DNA from: Planctomycetota bacterium | GTDB lineage: Bacteria > Planctomycetota > Brocadiia > JAJRTI01 | Length of the DNA: 9,873 nucleotides | Assembly: GCA_024278415.1 (NCBI GenBank) | Contig: JAJRTI010000633.1 | Location: forward strand, 1 to 9,873 | Direction: 5' to 3' | In this document: positions 6,289 through 9,873 of the stretch, one piece after another | Numbering within the stretch: the first letter of the stretch is position 1 | Layout of the letters: every line of letters starts with the position of its first letter | Translations under genes and position numbers: made by a program | The notes under the pieces: generated by a model | The model's input: only the letters and a program-made list of their open reading frames with translations | Database searches by the model: none | What the model was told of the DNA's origin: nothing

Positions 6289-6596
6289 GCGTCTCGCCCA
6301 CGGTCCTCGCCACTTGGCAAGACAGATGCCTTTCCAGATACGATCCACCTGGGGGCAAGCGAAGGCATCCTTGATCCGCTCGGGGTCATCTGTGTTGACT
6401 CACTTCGCGTGTCGTGGTCTCCAAGATCGAGCTGGGCCATGGCAAGACAGAGGCACCCGTTCGTGCCGGCCCAGCCTGACTCAGTCTGGACGGCGACGTC
6501 TCGCCGAACGGGTGCAGCGCCCGCAGAATGTTGACTTAGTCATACACGACAAGAAGCCTCGCCGCCCAGATGCTCGCACAATAAGGGGCGCCCAGA
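6289..6596. other. Intergenic stretch with two inverted repeats, no gene seen
   Basis: I find no convincing coding frame in these 308 bases. Two dyads stand out. GATGCCTT (6325-6332) pairs with AAGGCATC (6362-6369), with an inner CCAG/CTGG. GCACCCGTTCG (6453-6463) pairs perfectly with CGAACGGGTGC (6505-6515), with inner GCCG/CGGC and CCAG/CTGG pairings. The short sequence GGCAAGACAGA occurs twice (6316 and 6441), suggesting internal duplication. Neither hairpin is followed by a T-run, so neither is a clear terminator for the lipoprotein gene. Confidence 0.4.
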
Positions 6597-6949
6597 TTAC
6601 CACGTGTAGACCTTGAGGTTGTCGATCGTGCCGCTGCTGTAGATGTAGAAGCCGAGAGGGTCGTGGCCTTTGCCGAGCAGGGGGCAGGGCTCGATGTATT
6701 CGAGGATCGTGGCGCCGTCTACGGCCAGGCGCACCGCCGCGCCGTCGAACTCGGGCACCATGTGGAAATACTGGACGAGAGCGGAAACGTCGTCGAACCG
6801 TTCACCCGGGCAAACTGCTCGCCCAGCGCCGAGGACTCCAGGTTGTCCGTCGTGCGATGGGCCGGCGCCGCCGATCTGTCGGCGGTCAACTGCAAGCCCG
6901 TGCGGTTCCGGTTTCATCTGAGAAACGCGCGGCGCTACGCGTTCTGGGC
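6597..6949 (-). pseudogene. Decayed C-terminal concanavalin/LamG-like domain
   Basis: Read from the right, one minus frame gives QNA-stop-RRAFLR-stop-NRNRTGLQLTAD and then SAAPAHRTTDNLESSALGEQ up to FARV. The stops are TAG (complement of 6935-6937) and TGA (complement of 6914-6916), which plausibly replace Tyr and Trp. Near 6800-6806 a single lost base shifts the frame, after which ERFDDVSALVQYFHMVPEF continues through VDGATILEYIEP to GFYIYSSGTIDNLKVYTW and a TAA (complement of 6597-6599). The strand pattern and the IDNLKVYT ending fit the jelly-roll domain found at the C-terminus of secreted carbohydrate-related proteins. It begins downstream of the DUF4838 stop at 7033 in the same direction. 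At least three lesions make it non-functional. Confidence 0.7.
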
Positions 6950-7032
6950 AGGCCCCGCCCCCTCCAGCGCGAGCTACGGGTACGTCGGCGCGGGCGGCCC
7001 GGCTATGGGCGGGCAAGAGGACCTCTGCCGCG

Positions 7033-8643
7033 TCATGGCATGGGTGTCACGGTGAAGTCGGAGAATGCGCAAGAGGATCCTTTGGCGCCGAGGCCGATGC
7101 GGGGTTGGACGAATCTCAACTCGGGCAGATCCGCGTCCAGAACCGACGCCCATTTATCCGCAACTTTGAGGGATACTCCGACGCGTCCGGCGTCGAAGTC
7201 CACCAGCAGGCGCATGATGCCCGAGCCGCTTTTTGCTTTGTCGAAGTTTGCGCTTTTGAGCACGTGCAGGCGACTCTCGCCGCGGTTGCATCGGCCGATG
7301 ATGATGTTTCCTTGCGCGGCGGCGACGCCCGCACAGTACCAATCGTCCACCTCCTGATCGTGGCCGAATATGATCAACGCGTTGCGATTGCCGGATTCGG
7401 CGAGGATCTCGTATTTCACTTCTACGGCAAATCGTCGGCCGGCCGAGTCAACCTTTTTCCATAAGAGCACCGCCAGCCCGCCGTCACGGCCCTTGACACG
7501 GCCGTCTGCGAGCGCCCACTTGCCGTATAGCAGCCGCCAGTTCGGGTCGTCTCGCGAGATGCGCTTGTCGCCGGCATAGCGGCTTCTGTATCGCTCGAAC
7601 GTGCTGTAATCGCAAAACACGCCTGTGTCGGCATTCGCTTCGAGGATACGTTTGAGCGCGGCCAGACGTTTGTTCATCTCCTCCCGCGGCAGCCTCGCGA
7701 GCCGGCCCTGCCGCAGGGCGAGATCGGCCCGCACGTAATCCAAGCAGCGCTGGGTTTTCTCGATGAAAAACCGCGCACAGGGATCCGATCCGGCCTGCTC
7801 CTTCGCTAGCGCGAGCAACGTTGCACATCTTTCGGCTTTCGCCAGAAAGGGCCTCAACACGCGCAGCGACGCCACCGCGGTGCCGGGTATCGAGCACGCG
7901 CCGGGCACGATTTCCTCCATGAGCCGGAAGTATTCACGCATCGGCTCGGCGGCCGCGCCGAAACGATGCCGGCGCCACTCGTCAAGATAGCCGTCCACGT
8001 CGAAATCGTTGCGCCACGGCAGCTTCGAAACGAGATACTGGTTTTGCTCTAGTGCCAGCCAGCTCGCAGGCTCCGAGTAGATGCTCATGCCCTGGATGCC
8101 CAGCGATGCGTACCACTTCACTTCGCGCGCGATGCGATGGGGGATGTTGTTGGGCAGCGAGTTCCAGGCATACTTGGCATAGTACGTATAGATTGACATG
8201 TCGCCCCGATATTCCTTGACCCAATTCTTCAGCGCATTGGCGTACCGTTCATTCACCGCGCCCGGCTCAAAGATGTCGTATTGAAAACTCCGGCCGATGG
8301 GCGCGAAGTCCAAGATGGTGTTGGCGGGGAAGATCATGTCGCCGGGAGGCGAAGTATATTTGCTGTAGGCCAGGAACTCGACCTTGATTTCTGGGCGAGC
8401 TTTCGACACGGCCTCCGCCACGGCGGCGACTGTGCGGGCCTGCCGATCGGTGGGGTCGCCAAGCGCGCGGCAGCGTTCGCACTCGCACCATCGGTCGCCG
8501 TCAGGCGGCCACAATTGAAGCGCGGCCAGCTCTTTGTGCGAGGCGCAATACTTGGCCGCATTCCGAGCGAGGAGGCGCAACGCATCGCCATTCGAGGAAC
8601 AGAATACGAGACTCCCGGCGAACGACCGGCGGCCGGCCGACAT
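7033..8643 (-). CDS. DUF4838 protein, C-terminal part (after in-frame TAA)
   Basis: This open frame of 536 residues continues, in the same frame and only three codons later, the segment at 8653-9399. Read through the TAA the protein is 788 residues, a normal size for DUF4838 family members. The core family motif is LWPPDGDRWCECERCRALG, with a CxCxxC cluster at residues 53, 55 and 58 of this part, followed by VEFLAYSKYTSPP. Members are secreted proteins of Planctomycetes, Lentisphaerae and Verrucomicrobia, with a glycosidase-like barrel, and are inferred to act on polysaccharides. From about residue 370 (WRLLYGKWALADGRVKG) a C-terminal concanavalin/3-keto-disaccharide-hydrolase-like domain runs to SDFTVTPMP. 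Apart from the TAA there is no other lesion in 789 codons, so loss is recent, or the TAA is a read error. ATG 8643 has no clear ribosome site and would make a protein without a signal peptide, so independent translation is unlikely. Confidence 0.85.
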   Translation of the reverse strand: MSAGRRSFAGSLVFCSSNGDALRLLARNAAKYCASHKELAALQLWPPDGDRWCECERCRALGDPTDRQARTVAAVAEAVSKARPEIKVEFLAYSKYTSPPGDMIFPANTILDFAPIGRSFQYDIFEPGAVNERYANALKNWVKEYRGDMSIYTYYAKYAWNSLPNNIPHRIAREVKWYASLGIQGMSIYSEPASWLALEQNQYLVSKLPWRNDFDVDGYLDEWRRHRFGAAAEPMREYFRLMEEIVPGACSIPGTAVASLRVLRPFLAKAERCATLLALAKEQAGSDPCARFFIEKTQRCLDYVRADLALRQGRLARLPREEMNKRLAALKRILEANADTGVFCDYSTFERYRSRYAGDKRISRDDPNWRLLYGKWALADGRVKGRDGGLAVLLWKKVDSAGRRFAVEVKYEILAESGNRNALIIFGHDQEVDDWYCAGVAAAQGNIIIGRCNRGESRLHVLKSANFDKAKSGSGIMRLLVDFDAGRVGVSLKVADKWASVLDADLPELRFVQPRIGLGAKGSSCAFSDFTVTPMP

Positions 8644-8652
8644 GCCGAGCCA

Positions 8653-9399
8653 TTAGGGATGCGCTTTGAATACGCTCCTCGGCAGGAAGACCCGATACGC
8701 GTTGTGTTTGCCCACTTCGACTTTCAGCCCGCGTTTCTGAAGGCCCGGCAGGAGCTTTTCGCCCCACACGTCCCATCCCTTCCGGCCTAAAGTCAGGTGA
8801 TAGCACAGGCGGTTGCGCCGGGTCTTGGCCATCCAGTCGAAGATCTGTTCCCAGCGTTCAACGGTGTGGCTGAGAATAGCGCCGCAGTCGGTCTTGCGAT
8901 AGCGCCAGTCTGCCTGTTCCAAGACATCCATTCGCCCGACCTCGATGGTGGCCAACCGCGGCACGAACTCGGCGCGCCCCTCGTATAGCTCAAAGTTGGG
9001 CGCGTACCACCGGCAGCCGATCTTTTCCAGAAACGCGTAAACCGCGTAGAGCGTGCCGCGCGTGTTGGCGCCGACCAAGACGACGTCATCGCCGATGCTG
9101 CGTATGACGAAGCCGTCGTCGTCTTGGTAGCGCGATGGAACGCGAATGCCTGCCCGCTCGGACAACCCGGTCCTCCCCACCGAAAGCGCCGGGCCGTCGA
9201 CCTCGGCCGCCGAAACCGGGAGGCCCACTCCGCTGATCTTCTCGATATATCGAGCCAGCTCCTCCGCGGCAAACCGCTCGACCGGATTGCGCCCCGAGAC
9301 AATACGATAGTCGGACCGGCCCTTTGCGGCGATGGTGGCGGATAACACTTGCGCGCATGGAAGCTGGGCAAGAAGGATCGCGAATACCAACGATCTCAT
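8653..9399 (-). CDS. DUF4838 protein, N-terminal part with signal peptide (ends at in-frame TAA)
   Basis: The start ATG (complement of 9397-9399) is preceded by GGGAGA seven bases upstream. The first 21 residues, MRSLVFAILLAQLPCAQVLSA, are a signal peptide. Residues ~22-120 resemble the N-terminal domain shared by GH67 alpha-glucuronidases and DUF4838 proteins: an FAAEELARYIEKISG helix, then GANTRGTLYAVYAFLEKIGC and RWYAPN. Residues ~150-248 begin the barrel (LTLGRKGWDVWGEKLLPG). The frame ends FKAHP-TAA-WLG-MSAGRRS; a glutamate codon GAA at the stop would restore the family-like HPEW(F/L)G reading. Both ORFs together form one gene. The upstream 470 bases contain only repeats, and I found no confident promoter. 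If the TAA is real, the product is a secreted 248-residue fragment lacking the motif region. Confidence 0.85.
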   Translation of the reverse strand: MRSLVFAILLAQLPCAQVLSATIAAKGRSDYRIVSGRNPVERFAAEELARYIEKISGVGLPVSAAEVDGPALSVGRTGLSERAGIRVPSRYQDDDGFVIRSIGDDVVLVGANTRGTLYAVYAFLEKIGCRWYAPNFELYEGRAEFVPRLATIEVGRMDVLEQADWRYRKTDCGAILSHTVERWEQIFDWMAKTRRNRLCYHLTLGRKGWDVWGEKLLPGLQKRGLKVEVGKHNAYRVFLPRSVFKAHP

Positions 9400-9460
9400 A
9401 GCATGTCTCCCGGGTTTCGTGGATGCTGCGATGGATCAGTTTACACGATTGCTACACAAA

Positions 9461-9475
9461 GCGGGCTGCGCCCGC
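9461..9475. repeat. Short GC hairpin upstream of the DUF4838 gene
   Basis: GCGGGC-TGC-GCCCGC forms a perfect six-base stem, seven bases before the larger inverted repeat at 9483 and about 60 bases upstream of the DUF4838 start. It is probably part of the same repeat cluster. Confidence 0.5.
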
Positions 9476-9482
9476 AACCCGG

Positions 9483-9546
9483 GAGCGGATCCCGAAGCCT
9501 CGGGATCGCGTTCCGACGGACGGTCCCGAGGCTTCGGGATCCGCTC
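9483..9546. repeat. Nested inverted repeat with 23-bp arms, each arm itself a hairpin
   Basis: The arms 9483-9505 and 9524-9546 are perfect reverse complements (GAGCGGATCCCG... and its inverse) around an 18-base centre. Each arm also folds alone: GATCCCGA-AGCC-TCGGGATC at 9488-9507 and TCCCGA-GGCT-TCGGGA at 9524-9539. It resembles a BIME, two inverted REP palindromes. A T-rich stretch follows at 9561-9570 but is too distant for a standard terminator. Confidence 0.75.
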
Positions 9547-9579
9547 TGGGCAAGCAGCTTCTTGTTTTTTGTGACAGTT

Positions 9580-9644
9580 CCGGATGAATAAGGCACTACG
9601 CCTTTTCGCAGACTTCGCTGCGAGAAAGGGGCGGCGGCGCCGCC
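9580..9644. repeat. Variable-stem hairpin repeat, copy 2
   Basis: The partner of 3026-3090, equal in length and orientation. The flank GAATAAGGCACTACGC is followed by CCTTTTCGCAG (9601-9611), loop ACTTCG, and CTGCGAGAAAG (9618-9628), an 11-bp stem with one G-T and one C-A position. Compared with copy 1, three stem pairs have changed on both sides and still pair. A GC palindrome (CGGCGGCGCCGCCG) follows, as in copy 1. Confidence 0.75.
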
Positions 9645-9654
9645 GTCGGGCCGC

Positions 9655-9732
9655 TTGTAGTAGGGCGATTTATCGCCCGTCTGCCTCGTGAGGGCAAGAA
9701 CGTTCGACGGGCAATGAATTGCCCTACTACAA
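9655..9732. repeat. 78-bp paired-hairpin inverted element (BIME-like)
   Basis: The ends TTGTAGTA (9655-9662) and TACTACAA (9725-9732) are inverted copies. Just inside each lies a hairpin: GGGCGAT-TT-ATCGCCC (9663-9678) and GGGCAAT-GA-ATTGCCC (9709-9724). One stem pair is G-C in the first and A-T in the second, again a paired change supporting local folding. A third imperfect dyad (TGCCTC/GAGGGCA) lies in the middle. It follows the hairpin repeat copy 2 in the same order as the 129-bp element follows copy 1. Confidence 0.7.
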
Positions 9733-9793
9733 ACGTAACACTTCAGCCGATTGCAACAGCCGTTGGCCCCATGAACGTGCGCGAGTTCGATGG

Positions 9794-9842
9794 ACAGCGT
9801 TTCCGCTTGACGCAACGCTGTTTGGAAGCCCAACGGGCTTCC
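9794..9842. repeat. Two adjacent hairpins at the right end
   Basis: ACAGCGTT (9794-9801) pairs with AACGCTGT (9814-9821), and GGAAGCCC (9824-9831) pairs with GGGCTTCC (9835-9842) around AAC. They continue the repeat-rich, gene-free stretch that fills 9400-9873. The element may extend past the window edge. Confidence 0.5.
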
Positions 9843-9873
9843 GGCTTCTAGCCCAGGGTTGCGGCCGCAGGCC

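Noticed and set aside
9561..9570. T-run as part of an intrinsic terminator with the 9483-9546 hairpin
   Set aside because: It lies about 15 bases past the stem, there is no + strand gene upstream, and the flanking DUF4838 gene runs the other way.
9441..9833. 130-residue minus-strand frame at the right end
   Set aside because: It consists almost entirely of the hairpin repeats read as codons.

Overview
The window is GC-rich bacterial DNA, probably from an uncultured member of the Planctomycetes-Verrucomicrobia-Lentisphaerae-Kiritimatiellae assemblage. The grounds are a DUF4838 protein, remnants of secreted concanavalin/LamG-like domains, a very large uncharacterised protein, many long intergenic gaps and dense hairpin repeats. 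This assignment is inference from family content; no rRNA or marker gene is present.

Layout on the + strand. Positions 2-2440 hold the 3' part of a very large protein of unknown function. Positions 2596-2913 hold a small zinc-ribbon/two-helix membrane protein whose frame is cut by an in-frame UGA exactly where the fourth zinc-binding cysteine belongs. Positions 2936-3025 (minus strand) are the last codons of a lost secreted-protein gene. They abut a repeat cluster: a variable-stem hairpin (3026-3090) and a 129-bp four-hairpin element (3096-3224). A 16-bp palindrome and a good sigma70-type promoter then lead into an intact AAA_14/DUF4143 ATPase gene (3363-4691). A strong hairpin follows it, and then a decayed copy (4837-5348) of the 3' end of the first gene. 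A second strong promoter (5385-5414) drives an intact lipoprotein gene (5455-6288) with an acidic Glu/Gly half, a basic Lys/Gly half and a C-terminal TPR-like unit.

On the minus strand lie a decayed concanavalin-like tail (6597-6949) and a full-length DUF4838 secreted carbohydrate-type protein (9399 down to 7033). The DUF4838 frame is interrupted by one in-frame TAA (8653-8655) that most likely replaces a glutamate codon. The last 470 bases (9400-9873) contain no gene, only hairpin repeats, including a second copy of the variable-stem hairpin.

The genes do not form an operon or an obvious joint system. The picture is a gene-sparse accessory region: three intact frames (first gene, AAA/DUF4143, lipoprotein), two full-length frames each broken by a single stop, and several orphan 3' gene ends next to hairpin repeats. 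The most notable signals are the covarying hairpin repeats, the UGA-for-Cys interruption, and the repeated survival of 3' gene ends only.
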